Shown piece after piece: positions 34,557 through 42,258 of a stretch of 64,000 nucleotides of DNA; the first letter of the stretch is position 1; each line of letters begins with the position of its first letter. The position numbers and the translations under genes were made by a program. The notes under the pieces were generated by a model. It ran no database searches. It saw only the letters and a list, made by a program, of their open reading frames with translations, and had not been told where the DNA came from. This DNA is from Caryophanales bacterium (GTDB taxonomy: Bacteria > Bacillota > Bacilli > Exiguobacteriales > Exiguobacteriaceae), in NCBI GenBank assembly GCA_902362975.1, contig CABIYO010000007.1:30248-94247 (forward strand). The letters are read 5' to 3'.

Positions 34557-34596
34557 TGGTATCCTATTGAGTGAATGCAACCGATGGAGGGATCAT

Positions 34597-34761
34597 ATGC
34601 CAAAGCTATATTGGTTCGGAACGTTCTTTAGTGGAGTGATTCTTTTGACAACGGGAACGATGGAAGGTCTTTACCGCATACTCCCAATTGGGTTGATGGC
34701 TATCGCGGTCATCGGCTATCTCATACAGATTCGATTCGAGCAAAAGAAGCGGCGCCCTTGA
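34597..34761 (+). CDS. Small two-helix membrane protein, unknown
   Basis: A 54-residue protein with two hydrophobic segments (about 4-22 and 27-45) and a basic tail EQKKRRP. ATG at 34597 has GATGGAGGGATC in front; an in-frame codon 30 bases upstream lacks a ribosome site. Its stop lies in the loop of a terminator-like hairpin shared with the convergent ABC-F gene. No family recognised. Confidence 0.55.
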   Translation: MPKLYWFGTFFSGVILLTTGTMEGLYRILPIGLMAIAVIGYLIQIRFEQKKRRP

Positions 34762-34775
34762 TCGGGTGCCGCTTC
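34746..34775. terminator. Hairpin between convergent small membrane and ABC-F genes
   Basis: GAAGCGGCGCCC and GGGTGCCGCTTC pair with one wobble around TTGATC. The T-run is weak on the plus strand (ACTTTAT) and better on the minus strand (TTCTTTTG). Confidence 0.6.
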
Positions 34776-34785
34776 ACTTTATAGG

Positions 34786-36630
34786 TTACAAAGTTTCGAG
34801 CAAACGTGTCATCACATCATCGATTTCTTCCTGCAACGCATCAACTTGTCGTTGTAGCACCATCAATTCATCAAGGTCATCCAATTCATTCATCCGTTGG
34901 AGTAGCGCCTGATGTTCTGTCTCTAATTGGGTTAGGTGAGCTTCCTCATCAACCGTAGATGGAGCGACTTTCGTCTGCTTCAGCGATTTTGATCGTTTGA
35001 CGCGCTCCGTTACAGGTTCATCTTTCGATGCCTGTCCACGCTTGTCGAGAGCATAGGCGACGTTACCTTCGAAACGCGTCATCGTCCCGTCGAGCCAATA
35101 CGTGATGGGGAACAGCTTATTTAAGAAGTAGCGGTCATGAGAAACCGTAACGACTGTTCCAGGGAAACGTTCGAGCGCATCTTCAAGTGCCTCTCTCGAT
35201 TCGATATCCAAATGGTTCGTCGGCTCGTCTAGGACGAGGACATTGATTTCTTCATGGACGAGGATGGCAAGCATGAGTCGCATCTTCTCCCCGCCGCTCA
35301 AATTTGAGACAGGCTTAAACACACTCGCGCCGTAAAATAGAAACTGAGCGAGAAGGTGCCTCGCTTTGCCTTCATCGACTGCGATCCGGTCCCGAAACGC
35401 CTCGATTAAGCGATGTGACTCATCGAACGTGATGTGTTGCGACAGATATCCAATTTTGGCTTGATCGGCTCGCCTTACGGTTCCAGCTTGAGGGATAACT
35501 TCACCGAGTAACATTTTCAAAAGCGAAGATTTTCCACTCCCGTTCGGTCCGACGATGGTGACGCGTTCCCCGTGACCTGTATAGAAGTGCACGTTTTCAA
35601 ATAGAGGACGATCATACGTGAGTGTCACGTCACTCACTTCGAAGACGTCACGCCCGGTTCGCCCGTTCGTCGTGAACTGGATATTCGGTTGCTCGGCTTC
35701 GAGTTGTGGTCGTTTGATTCGTTCAATTCGTTCGAGAGCCCTTTCCATCGATTTGGCGCGACGATAGAACTTTTCATTCGGCGGATTGCCCTCGTTGGCC
35801 CACTGCCGCAACTGTCGAATCGTTTCTTTCATTTTTTTGATTTTCTTCTGTTGCTCCGTGTAAGCGTGAAACTGGTCAAGCAACTGTTTTTCTTTTTGGG
35901 CAACGAAGTCCGTATAATTCCCAGGATAACTCGTCAATTCTCCATCCTCACACTCGACGATTCGCGTGGCGACCGCATCTAAGAAGACCCGGTCATGGGA
36001 GACGATGAGGAGCGCTGAAGCATAATCCTGTAAATAGGATTCGAGCCATGTCATCGCTTCTAAATCTAGATGGTTCGTCGGTTCGTCCAAAATGAGTAGC
36101 TCTGGTTCCTGAAGAAGCGCCAAGGCGAGACCGATTTTTGTGCGCTCGCCACCGCTTAGCGTATCAAACGGTTGGTCCACGAATGAGGTCAATTTGAGTC
36201 CATCAATTATTGCGCTGATTTTTGACTCGTAGACATATCCACCCGCATGTTCGAATTGTTCTTGGATAGCACCGTATGATTCGAGAAGACGTTCTAGTTG
36301 TTTGGACGTCGCCATTTCTTGCTCGAGATGAGCCATCTTTTCGCTTAGATGAATCAATTCCTCAAAAGCAGTGTACAGAACCTCACGACCACTTCGTCCG
36401 GGATAGTCGGGAAGCTGGACCAAATAACCGATGGAAAGTCTTTGTCGACGGTAAATCGTTCCATCGTCATGTTCTTCGGAGCCGACAATGATGCGCAATA
36501 GCGTCGTTTTGCCACTGCCGTTTCGACCAACGAGCCCGACTCGTTCATTTTCGTTCATAAATAAATTAGCATCTGTGAGAACAGCGTGCCCACCGTATTG
36601 TTTTTGAATGTGTTGAAGATCGATCAACAT
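34786..36630 (-). CDS. ABC-F ribosome-associated ATPase
   Basis: A 614-residue soluble protein with two ABC domains and no membrane segments. Domain 1 has GRNGSGKTT (about 35), LSGGERTK (about 158) and LLILDEPTNHLDLEA; domain 2 has GPNGSGKSS (about 362), LSGGEKMR and VLVLDEPTNHLDIES. A basic interdomain linker (about 245-315, rich in KKIKKMKET) and a C-terminal coiled coil (about 550-614) are typical of ABC-F. Such proteins bind the ribosomal E site and either aid translation or protect against antibiotics. The leader with a peptide and two terminators argues for inducible expression. AGGAGG precedes the ATG. Confidence 0.9.
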   Translation of the reverse strand: MLIDLQHIQKQYGGHAVLTDANLFMNENERVGLVGRNGSGKTTLLRIIVGSEEHDDGTIYRRQRLSIGYLVQLPDYPGRSGREVLYTAFEELIHLSEKMAHLEQEMATSKQLERLLESYGAIQEQFEHAGGYVYESKISAIIDGLKLTSFVDQPFDTLSGGERTKIGLALALLQEPELLILDEPTNHLDLEAMTWLESYLQDYASALLIVSHDRVFLDAVATRIVECEDGELTSYPGNYTDFVAQKEKQLLDQFHAYTEQQKKIKKMKETIRQLRQWANEGNPPNEKFYRRAKSMERALERIERIKRPQLEAEQPNIQFTTNGRTGRDVFEVSDVTLTYDRPLFENVHFYTGHGERVTIVGPNGSGKSSLLKMLLGEVIPQAGTVRRADQAKIGYLSQHITFDESHRLIEAFRDRIAVDEGKARHLLAQFLFYGASVFKPVSNLSGGEKMRLMLAILVHEEINVLVLDEPTNHLDIESREALEDALERFPGTVVTVSHDRYFLNKLFPITYWLDGTMTRFEGNVAYALDKRGQASKDEPVTERVKRSKSLKQTKVAPSTVDEEAHLTQLETEHQALLQRMNELDDLDELMVLQRQVDALQEEIDDVMTRLLETL

Positions 36631-36657
36631 AATAGGTTCCTCCTAAGGTTAGGGCCT

Positions 36658-36692
36658 ATCAAAAAAACCGAGCGCAAAGAAGCGCTCGGTTT
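36658..36692 (-). terminator. Second leader terminator before the ABC-F gene
   Basis: On the minus strand AAACCGAGCGC and GCGCTCGGTTT form an 11-bp perfect stem around TTCTTT, followed by more T, about 30 bases before the ABC-F start. The upstream segment AAAGCGC (near 36706-36712) could pair with the 5' arm GCGCTT as an antiterminator. Confidence 0.85.
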
Positions 36693-36732
36693 AGAAAGAG
36701 AGAGGCGCTTTGTCGTATATTCAGCAATGTCT

Positions 36733-36756
36733 AAAAAAGGACAGACGGGTCCCTTT
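36733..36756 (-). terminator. First leader terminator, abutting the leader-peptide stop
   Basis: On the minus strand AAAGGGAC pairs with GTCCTTTT (one wobble) around CCGTCT, followed by T. It begins right at the TAATAA end of the leader peptide. Confidence 0.65.
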
Positions 36757-36757
36757 A

Positions 36758-36835
36758 TTAAGCGACATCGTGAAAAATCGCACGCAAAATGTACAAATGT
36801 TCAGTTGTCCAATGCGTACGTCCGACAAATTTCAC
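36758..36835 (-). CDS. Leader peptide of the ABC-F gene, 25 residues
   Basis: GTG at 36835 has AAAGGAGG seven bases upstream and opens a 25-codon ORF, MKFVGRTHWTTEHLYILRAI then FHDVA, ending in TAA. It lies between a good promoter and two terminators in front of an ABC-F gene, the layout of leader peptides on which antibiotic-stalled ribosomes prevent termination. The peptide has no similarity that I recognise. Confidence 0.65.
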   Translation of the reverse strand: MKFVGRTHWTTEHLYILRAIFHDVA

Positions 36836-36868
36836 CTTTCTCCCTCCTTTCATTCAATCTATATCTTG

Positions 36869-36897
36869 ATTGTAAGCGTTTTTCATCTACCTGACAA
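36869..36897 (-). promoter_or_regulatory. Promoter of the ABC-F leader
   Basis: On the minus strand TTGTCA (36897-36892), a 17-base spacer and TACAAT (36874-36869). The transcript would start about 30 bases before the leader peptide and about 230 bases before the ABC-F start. Confidence 0.7.
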
Positions 36898-36958
36898 TGA
36901 AAATAGAGGAAATCGAAGCGAAGGCGTCGTATATAGTCGCCATTGAGGAGGCGAGAAA

Positions 36959-37858
36959 ATGAGGAAAGAATGGCTAGGGGCACTCAGTTTGACCCTTGCG
37001 GCGAGTATATGGGGAGGAATGTATGTGGTCAGTAAATATGCACTCGCATATATTGAACCGTTCACGTTCGTCTGGTTACGATACGCTGTTGCATTTATGG
37101 TCTTATTCGTCGTTTGGTTTCGGTTTGGACGAGAATCGATTCGAAGGGCAGATTGGAAATGGATCGGACTTGTCGGTGTCATCGGATACGTTGCCTCGAT
37201 TTCGTTTCAATTTATCGGAACGAAGCTATCGGATGCACATACCGGGTCCCTTGTGACCGCAGCGACGCCAGCTTTCATGGTGCTATTTGCCCGAATCCTA
37301 TTGAAGGAACGACTGACTCCTGTCAAGATTGGAGCACTTGGATTGGCAACGGTCGGTGTTCTCATCGTCGTCGGTTGGGAAGGGGAAGGGACGTATCGAG
37401 TAGGCAGTTTCATACTTATTCTAGCTGCCGTGACGTGGGCGCTCATGTCGATTTATGTAAAAATCGGCACACAGACGTTGTCGACCTTGACGCTCACGAC
37501 ATTTGCGATTGGAGTCGCCTGGTTATTGATGACGCCTTTGATGAGTATAGAGGTCATGCAAGCAGGTTGGCCAAAGTTAAATGGCGTCCTTTGGCTTAGT
37601 GTTCTCTATATCGGTGTCGTATCGACGGCAGGAGCGTTTTTCTTCTGGAACAAAGGACTCGAGTTAATGGATGCGAGTGTCGGGTCACTCTTTTTCTTCT
37701 TTCAACCCTTGGTTGGCGGGACACTCGGGTGGCTCGTTTTGAACGAAACGCTCTATCTTAACTTCTTTATCGGTGCCGGTTGTATCATGACGGCCGTGAC
37801 GTGGTCGACGCTTGCGGAACGAAGACAACAACTGCCGATTTCAAATCGTCTTCTGTAA
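36959..37858 (+). CDS. EamA-family (DMT) transporter
   Basis: A 299-residue membrane protein with ten hydrophobic segments in two EamA repeats, the first starting at TLAASIWGGMYVVSKYALAY and the second at ILAAVTWALMSIYVKIG (about 150). The conserved FLQPLVGGTLGWLVLNE-type motif near the end appears as FFFFQPLVGGTLGWLVLNE. Members export amino acids or metabolites; the substrate cannot be told. GAGGAGGCG precedes the ATG. It diverges from the ABC-F leader, whose promoter is only about 60 bases away. Confidence 0.9.
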   Translation: MRKEWLGALSLTLAASIWGGMYVVSKYALAYIEPFTFVWLRYAVAFMVLFVVWFRFGRESIRRADWKWIGLVGVIGYVASISFQFIGTKLSDAHTGSLVTAATPAFMVLFARILLKERLTPVKIGALGLATVGVLIVVGWEGEGTYRVGSFILILAAVTWALMSIYVKIGTQTLSTLTLTTFAIGVAWLLMTPLMSIEVMQAGWPKLNGVLWLSVLYIGVVSTAGAFFFWNKGLELMDASVGSLFFFFQPLVGGTLGWLVLNETLYLNFFIGAGCIMTAVTWSTLAERRQQLPISNRLL

Positions 37859-37862
37859 TGGC

Positions 37863-37900
37863 AAAGCGGTCGCCCTCATTTTGGAGGGTGACCGCTTTTG
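37863..37900. terminator. Bidirectional terminator after the EamA gene
   Basis: AAAGCGGTCGCCCTC and GAGGGTGACCGCTTT pair with one wobble around ATTTTG, with T at the end and A at the start. Confidence 0.88.
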
Positions 37901-37901
37901 A

Positions 37902-38084
37902 TTAAAATCCATGATGGTCGAGTTTCTCTTGTTCGCGCTTCATCTCGAGCTCAAGCCGTTGGATCGCGAGTTTTTCTTCTTCGATCTTCAATCGTCGTTC
38001 TTCGACACTAGCTTTCTTCATCTTGATGATTGTATCAGAACCGATTGCAGTGACAACGATGACCATAACCATAATAAAAACCAC
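37902..38084 (-). CDS. Small membrane-anchored coiled-coil protein
   Basis: A 60-residue protein with an N-terminal helix (VFIMVMVIVVTAIG) and a highly charged heptad segment ERRLKIEEEKLAIQRLELEM, ending in HHGF. The start is GTG at 38084 with GAGGAG five bases upstream. It is the last gene of a unit that begins with a sigma-factor gene, and proteins of this shape commonly sit beside ECF sigma or phage-shock-type genes. No family recognised. Confidence 0.6.
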   Translation of the reverse strand: MVFIMVMVIVVTAIGSDTIIKMKKASVEERRLKIEEEKLAIQRLELEMKREQEKLDHHGF

Positions 38085-38098
38085 AGATACTCCTCTTT

Positions 38099-38299
38099 TT
38101 ATGAGAATACGTTCGTGACAAGTCGTTGCGTCTCAAGGGAAACACGATCGTTTGTTGAAATCTCTGTATCATCGATGAGTGCGGAAATGAAGTAGCCAAT
38201 CGCGCCCTAGAAACCACGTTGTGTGAGTGTCGTGTCCCACAACCCGAACGTTTCGACCTCATGCCGACTTTGCTTGAAACGATGTAGCGTGCCCATCAT
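38099..38299 (-). pseudogene. Small ORF with in-frame TAG at codon 31
   Basis: ATG at 38299 opens MMGTLHRFKQSRHEVETFGL and WDTTLTQRGF, then TAG at 38209-38207, then the same frame continues GAIGYFISALIDDTEISTND and RVSLETQRLVTNVFS to TAA at 38099. The part after the stop is protein-like and close in style to the first, so one 66-residue gene with a nonsense mutation is likely. It overlaps the end of the truncated sigma gene. No family recognised. Confidence 0.5.
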
Positions 38300-38642
38300 G
38301 CCACTCGACTTCTTTCTCGACGGACGGTGAGTCGGAAGGGATGGCCTTAGCGTAAGATTCGTCTAGTTGTAGATCCGGTTTACGCTTCCGAATTAAGTCG
38401 ATGGCTACGTGCCGACTCATCGTGAAGAACCAAGAACGAAACTTTCCTTTTGACTCATCATAGATTCCACCGCCACGCCAAAGTTTGATGAATACTTCTT
38501 GCATGGCTTCTTCAGCCAAATCACGATCTTTTGTCAGTTGTAGGACGAATGCGTATAAAATGCGTTCGTATCGATCATACAATGTTTCGAGCGCTTCTTT
38601 GTCCTTTTGCCTGACTCGCTCATACAACTCTAAGTCAGTCAT
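38259..38642 (-). pseudogene. ECF-type sigma factor lacking region 4
   Basis: A 127-residue ORF whose first 90 residues are a full sigma-70 region 2: LYERVRQKDKEALETLYDRY, DLAEEAMQEVFIKLWRGG and FRSWFFTMSRHVAIDLIRKR. After a linker (PSVEKEVEWHDG) the region-4 helix-turn-helix that binds the -35 box is missing and replaced by HATSFQAKSA. A deletion has probably removed about 60-70 codons and joined the gene to the next ORF. Without region 4 it should not direct promoter recognition in the usual way. No anti-sigma gene follows. Confidence 0.75.
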
Positions 38643-38711
38643 AACATATTCCTTTGCGCTGAAGGGATGTCCCTTGTGTTGATCTAACGTATAAAATCGA
38701 AAAATGGATGC

Positions 38712-38978
38712 CTATTTTGTATGACGATTTATTGAACATGTTCCGGTTTGAGACGGAAGCTTCGAATAAATGAATAATCTTAATTTCTCTGAAAGCTGGT
38801 ACGTGATGAAACTTAGTCCAATCGCCGTCATCAGCATCAAGCCAATCGCAGTTAAGGGAGAGCTCATTGTCGCCCAAAAGAAGTATGTACGAATGCCAAA
38901 AAGAAAAGCAAATACAATGAAAAATCCAGTAAACAAACTACTCATTTGGCAATAAGCTCGAGAGAATCGTGAAATCAT
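38712..38978 (-). CDS. Two-helix membrane protein, unknown
   Basis: An 88-residue protein with two or three hydrophobic segments (about 12-33 and 38-60). ATG at 38978 is chosen because AAAGGAGG lies six bases upstream; an ATG 21 bases earlier overlaps that site. The basic amphipathic start and the tail SQTGTCSINRHTK are hydrophilic. No family recognised. It precedes the sigma-factor remnant on the same strand by 70 bases. Confidence 0.55.
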   Translation of the reverse strand: MISRFSRAYCQMSSLFTGFFIVFAFLFGIRTYFFWATMSSPLTAIGLMLMTAIGLSFITYQLSEKLRLFIYSKLPSQTGTCSINRHTK

Positions 38979-39040
38979 AAGATGCCTCCTTTGTTTCATT
39001 GTACTATAGGAGGAAGAGAAGACGATAAGGAGACGATACC

Positions 39041-39838
39041 ATGAAGCGATTTACGAATGAGGGACACATCCTCATATGTTTTGATTTTGATGAGACCTAC
39101 TTTCCTCATGCACGTACACCGGAACAATTGGTATCTGTTCGTCGGCTCGAAGATTTTTTGGAACGATATTCTCATAAATTATCAACGATGTGGGTGACAG
39201 GTAGTTCACTTAAATCGTTACGTGAAAAAGTTGAACATGCAAACTTTCGCTTTTGGCCTCACCGTATCGCTTCAAGTTTAGGTACGGAATTGTATCATAT
39301 TGACGTAGACGGGACGTTTTCTTTAGAAGAACCCTATCAAGCGTTATTCCCGAGTGATTTTACATCTCGTGTGGAGCGTGTTGCGTCACAGATTGACCAG
39401 ATGCGGATTGAACTAGAAGCGCAACCGGGTTTTGGGACGAGTCCTTGGATTCGTAGCTATTACATCCGTGACCAAATCGGATCTTGGAGCGAAATGCTTC
39501 GCATGCTAGCTGATCAAGAAGGGATTGCTGTCAACATCAGCCAATGCAATCCGCAAGCGGGTGATCCGATGGATGCATGGGATATTGATTTTTATCCAAT
39601 CCATGCCGGAAAAGAATCCAGTGTTCGATATGTATGCACCACTGCTTCCTTCTTACGCAATGAAACATATGCGTTCGGCGACAGTGGGAATGACCTTGGG
39701 ATGTTAACGCATGTAGGAAAAGGCTATTTAGTGGGCAATGCGACCGAACAGGCAAAACAGATGTATCCGGAGATGACAACGAAACCTTATGCAGAAGGGA
39801 TTTTAGAAGTATTGGAATCTGATTTGTCCTCTTTCTAA
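39041..39838 (+). CDS. HAD-IIB phosphatase, sucrose-phosphatase-like
   Basis: A 265-residue HAD phosphatase. Motif I is ICFDFDETYFPHA (12-24), with Glu in place of the usual Gly after the second Asp, which is seen in this branch. WVTGSSL (about 51) is motif II, HAGKESSVRYV (about 188) carries the motif III Lys and FGDSGNDLGMLTHVGKGYLV (about 213-232) is motif IV. The family includes sucrose-6-phosphate and mannosylglycerate phosphatases. The substrate is unknown. Confidence 0.85.
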   Translation: MKRFTNEGHILICFDFDETYFPHARTPEQLVSVRRLEDFLERYSHKLSTMWVTGSSLKSLREKVEHANFRFWPHRIASSLGTELYHIDVDGTFSLEEPYQALFPSDFTSRVERVASQIDQMRIELEAQPGFGTSPWIRSYYIRDQIGSWSEMLRMLADQEGIAVNISQCNPQAGDPMDAWDIDFYPIHAGKESSVRYVCTTASFLRNETYAFGDSGNDLGMLTHVGKGYLVGNATEQAKQMYPEMTTKPYAEGILEVLESDLSSF

Positions 39839-39882
39839 GGAATATGAAGAACAGTGGTCGAATATGCATGCCCCTCAACGAT

Positions 39883-40098
39883 TCAAAACGTGTGATAACA
39901 ATTCGGACAAGTTTGTGCGTCTCCCGGCGCGCGTTTGGATAATGTTTTACACTTCGGACAAGTGACGGTCTCACTCTGTTGATTAAACAAACTGCCACGA
40001 TTGAATAAAATGTTGCGAAGGTTTGGTAACGCGAGTGCAGCGAAAATCATTGCCCCGAATAAAAAGGCAGCCAAGATTAGTAATAATACATAAGTCAT
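39883..40098 (-). CDS. Membrane-anchored zinc-ribbon protein
   Basis: A 71-residue protein with one hydrophobic helix (MTYVLLLILAAFLFGAMIFA) and a C-terminal zinc ribbon CPKC-x(14)-CPNC. ATG at 40098 is chosen because GGGGGAGG lies upstream and the helix begins there; the long in-frame extension to 40416 is unlikely because it runs through the divergent gene's promoter. Function unknown. Confidence 0.6.
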   Translation of the reverse strand: MTYVLLLILAAFLFGAMIFAALALPNLRNILFNRGSLFNQQSETVTCPKCKTLSKRAPGDAQTCPNCYHTF

Positions 40099-40219
40099 CG
40101 GTTTTTTCCTCCCCCATTTGATTTCCTTCATCATAATCGAAATTTGAATCAGCGAACAGCTTATCAATAGAGGTGGGAACAAATGTTCTGTATAATGAAG
40201 ATAAAGGAGGGAAAACAGG

Positions 40220-40453
40220 ATGAGAGAAGAATTGTTACGATGGATGCGTTCGGGACAAGTCACAGAAATGGTGTATGTCGATCGACATGGGACATTTTCA
40301 GAGCGGCGGATCAAACTGATTAAAGTGCAAGGGGAATACGTTGTGGCATGGGATTTGAATAAACAAGCGAGACGAACGTTTCGAATCGAGCAAGTGCTCG
40401 CCTGTCTTCCCATCAACGAACGACTTAGAAAACGGAAGGCGGAGATCGGATGA
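40220..40453 (+). CDS. Small WYL-like domain protein
   Basis: A 77-residue basic protein. EMVYVDRHGTFSERRIKLIK, GEYVVAWDLNKQARRTFRIE and VLACLP follow the pattern of a minimal WYL-like domain (YxxxxG...R.I.P..I....V.A.....RTFR...I). Such stand-alone domains in Bacillota are of unknown function but may bind nucleotides or nucleic acid. AAAGGAGGG precedes the ATG, and the stop overlaps the next gene as ATGA. Confidence 0.6.
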   Translation: MREELLRWMRSGQVTEMVYVDRHGTFSERRIKLIKVQGEYVVAWDLNKQARRTFRIEQVLACLPINERLRKRKAEIG

Positions 40454-40650
40454 TTGCCTTACCGAAATTAGCTGCGCCAGCTAAAAGAGCCTTAGTTGCT
40501 AAAGAAGTCGAATCCTTACATGACTTGTGTCCCTATACACGCCGTGAGGTTGCGAGTTGGCATGGAATCGGACCGAATGCCCTTTTTGTCCTTGAGGCGG
40601 AGCTACTAAAACACAATTTAGCATTCAAAATGGAGGAACCTAGTACGTGA
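40450..40650 (+). CDS. Small helix-hairpin-helix (alpha-CTD-like) protein
   Basis: A 66-residue protein resembling the C-terminal domain of RNA polymerase alpha: KLAAPAKRALVAKEVESLHD (start helix), DLCPYTRREVASWHGIGPNA (HhH turn WHGIGPNAL) and a final helix EAELLKHNLAF. Such small proteins are annotated as DNA-binding HhH proteins. It overlaps the WYL-like gene by four bases, so the two may act together on DNA or on RNA polymerase. Confidence 0.7.
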   Translation: MIALPKLAAPAKRALVAKEVESLHDLCPYTRREVASWHGIGPNALFVLEAELLKHNLAFKMEEPST

Positions 40651-40673
40651 GTGAAACGTCTAGGTTTTTTTGT
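40637..40673 (+). terminator. Terminator after the HhH gene
   Basis: AACCTAG-T-ACGT and ACGT-C-TAGGTT pair around GAGTGAA, followed by seven T. It begins within the last codons of the gene. Confidence 0.8.
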
Positions 40674-40800
40674 GAAGTGATTGCTTTTCTTTGAAAACGG
40701 GAAGTAATATATTTGTCATCTCAATTGCCGTGAAAATCTAGTAACATGACGATAAAGTTTTATGAACCTAGCGACACCCATGAGAAAGGACGTACACAGC

Positions 40801-42258
40801 ATGAGAACGAAACGTTTATCCGCCATTTTACAAAATGAGATGGATGACATTTTTGATCCATGGGTGACCGGAGTCGAAACCGATTCCAGGAAGGTCAGTT
40901 CAGGGAATGTCTTTATTTGCATTCGCGGCTATACGGTTGACGGTCATAAGTTTGCAGAAGACGCCGTTGCAAACGGTGCGAGTGCGGTCATCTCAGAATA
41001 TCCACTCGATCTCGATGTACCGAATGTGGTTGTTGCCGATACGAAACAGACGGCAGGAGCGGTTGCGAGTGTATTTTATGATCACCCCTCTCATCGGATG
41101 CGTATATACGGTGTGACAGGAACGAATGGAAAAACTACGACGGCGACACTGACTTATGACTTGTTGCGTCTTTCAGGACGTCGTGCCGGAATCGTTAGTA
41201 CGATTGGCGCGCGTTTTCATAATCAAACGGTTGAGACAGCCAATACGACACCAGAGGCCATCGTCTTACACCGCATCTTAGCAGAGATGGTCGATGCAGG
41301 CGTCACGGATTGCGTACTCGAGGTATCATCGCATGCCTTGATGGAAGGTCGCGTAGCGGGAATCCACTTTCATGCGGGCGCGTTTACGAATTTAACGCAT
41401 GATCATTTAGACTACCATCGTTCGATGGATGAGTATGCCCGGGCCAAAGCGCGATTGTTTGAACAGGTAGAAGTGACGAACGGTGAGGCGATCGTGTTAA
41501 ATGCGGAGGATCCGGCCAGTCATGTCATGGCTGAGTTCGCACCGACACGTCAAGCCATTATGTATAGTACAAAAGAGGACATCGAGGCCGACATCCAAGT
41601 GATTTGGCGTGAAGAGACGGTACTTGTCAGTATGAAGGAGTTCAAGCTCGAAGTGCCCGTCCGATTCATGGGGGCGTTCAACGCAGCGAACTTAGCGGCG
41701 GCCATTGGACTTGTGTCGACTTCGGATATGGCGCTACGGAACATCGTTTCAAATGTTCCAGGACTCACCTTGCCAAAAGGACGGTTGGAACGTTTAGCTA
41801 CAGAGGATGCCGAGATATATATTGACTATGCGCATACACCAGACGGGCTAGAGAAATGTTTGTCTACATTGCAACACGACGACCGTGCCCTTGTCGTCGT
41901 GTTAAGTGCTGCAGGAGACCGAGATCCCACGAAACGTCAAGATATGGGACGAATCGCAAGCCGCTATTCAAACGAGGTGATTGTCACCGTACATGATGTC
42001 CGCATGGAAGATCCGAAACAAATCATTCGTGACTTAGTAAAAGGAATCCAATCGGATGTGAAGTATGTGACGTTTGAAGCAAGGGAAGAAGCCCTGCGCC
42101 ATGCGGCCATACAAGCGTTAGAAGGAAAGCGTGTCGTGGTCGTCGGGAAAGGACATGACCACATCGAACGAATTGGTGGCAAGTCGATTCCATTCAATGA
42201 ATCAAACATTTTATTAGAAGAATTGAAAAAGCGAAAAGGGCAGGAACCTGCCGTTTAA
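40801..42258 (+). CDS. murE: MurE-like Mur ligase, probable paralogue outside the dcw cluster
   Basis: A 485-residue Mur ligase. TDSRKV (27-32) binds the UMP part, GVTGTNGKTTT (104-114) is the ATP P-loop, TNLTHDHLDYH (about 200-210) and the carbamylated-Lys region follow, and YAHTPDGLEKCL (about 343-354) and SAAGDRDPTKR complete the signature. In standard MurE the third amino acid is selected by DNPR; here the aligned segment is HDVR at 398-401, followed by MEDP. The gene is not next to murF or mraY. It may add L-Lys or another residue, or make a side product. ATG at 40801 follows AAAGGAC; an in-frame ATG 39 bases earlier lacks a site. Confidence 0.85.
   Translation: MRTKRLSAILQNEMDDIFDPWVTGVETDSRKVSSGNVFICIRGYTVDGHKFAEDAVANGASAVISEYPLDLDVPNVVVADTKQTAGAVASVFYDHPSHRMRIYGVTGTNGKTTTATLTYDLLRLSGRRAGIVSTIGARFHNQTVETANTTPEAIVLHRILAEMVDAGVTDCVLEVSSHALMEGRVAGIHFHAGAFTNLTHDHLDYHRSMDEYARAKARLFEQVEVTNGEAIVLNAEDPASHVMAEFAPTRQAIMYSTKEDIEADIQVIWREETVLVSMKEFKLEVPVRFMGAFNAANLAAAIGLVSTSDMALRNIVSNVPGLTLPKGRLERLATEDAEIYIDYAHTPDGLEKCLSTLQHDDRALVVVLSAAGDRDPTKRQDMGRIASRYSNEVIVTVHDVRMEDPKQIIRDLVKGIQSDVKYVTFEAREEALRHAAIQALEGKRVVVVGKGHDHIERIGGKSIPFNESNILLEELKKRKGQEPAV

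Noticed and set aside
34399..34575. 58-codon open frame starting MDDERIGMMRHVG
   Set aside because: It runs through the terminator at 34526-34556, has no ribosome site and an odd composition.
36866..36880. cre site over the ABC-F leader promoter (TTGTAAGCGTTTTTC)
   Set aside because: It lacks the conserved C near the 3' end of the consensus, and no link to carbon catabolism is apparent.
39883..40416. 177-codon version of the zinc-ribbon membrane protein
   Set aside because: The first 106 codons run antisense to the WYL-like gene and through its promoter; the start at 40098 has the ribosome site and the helix.
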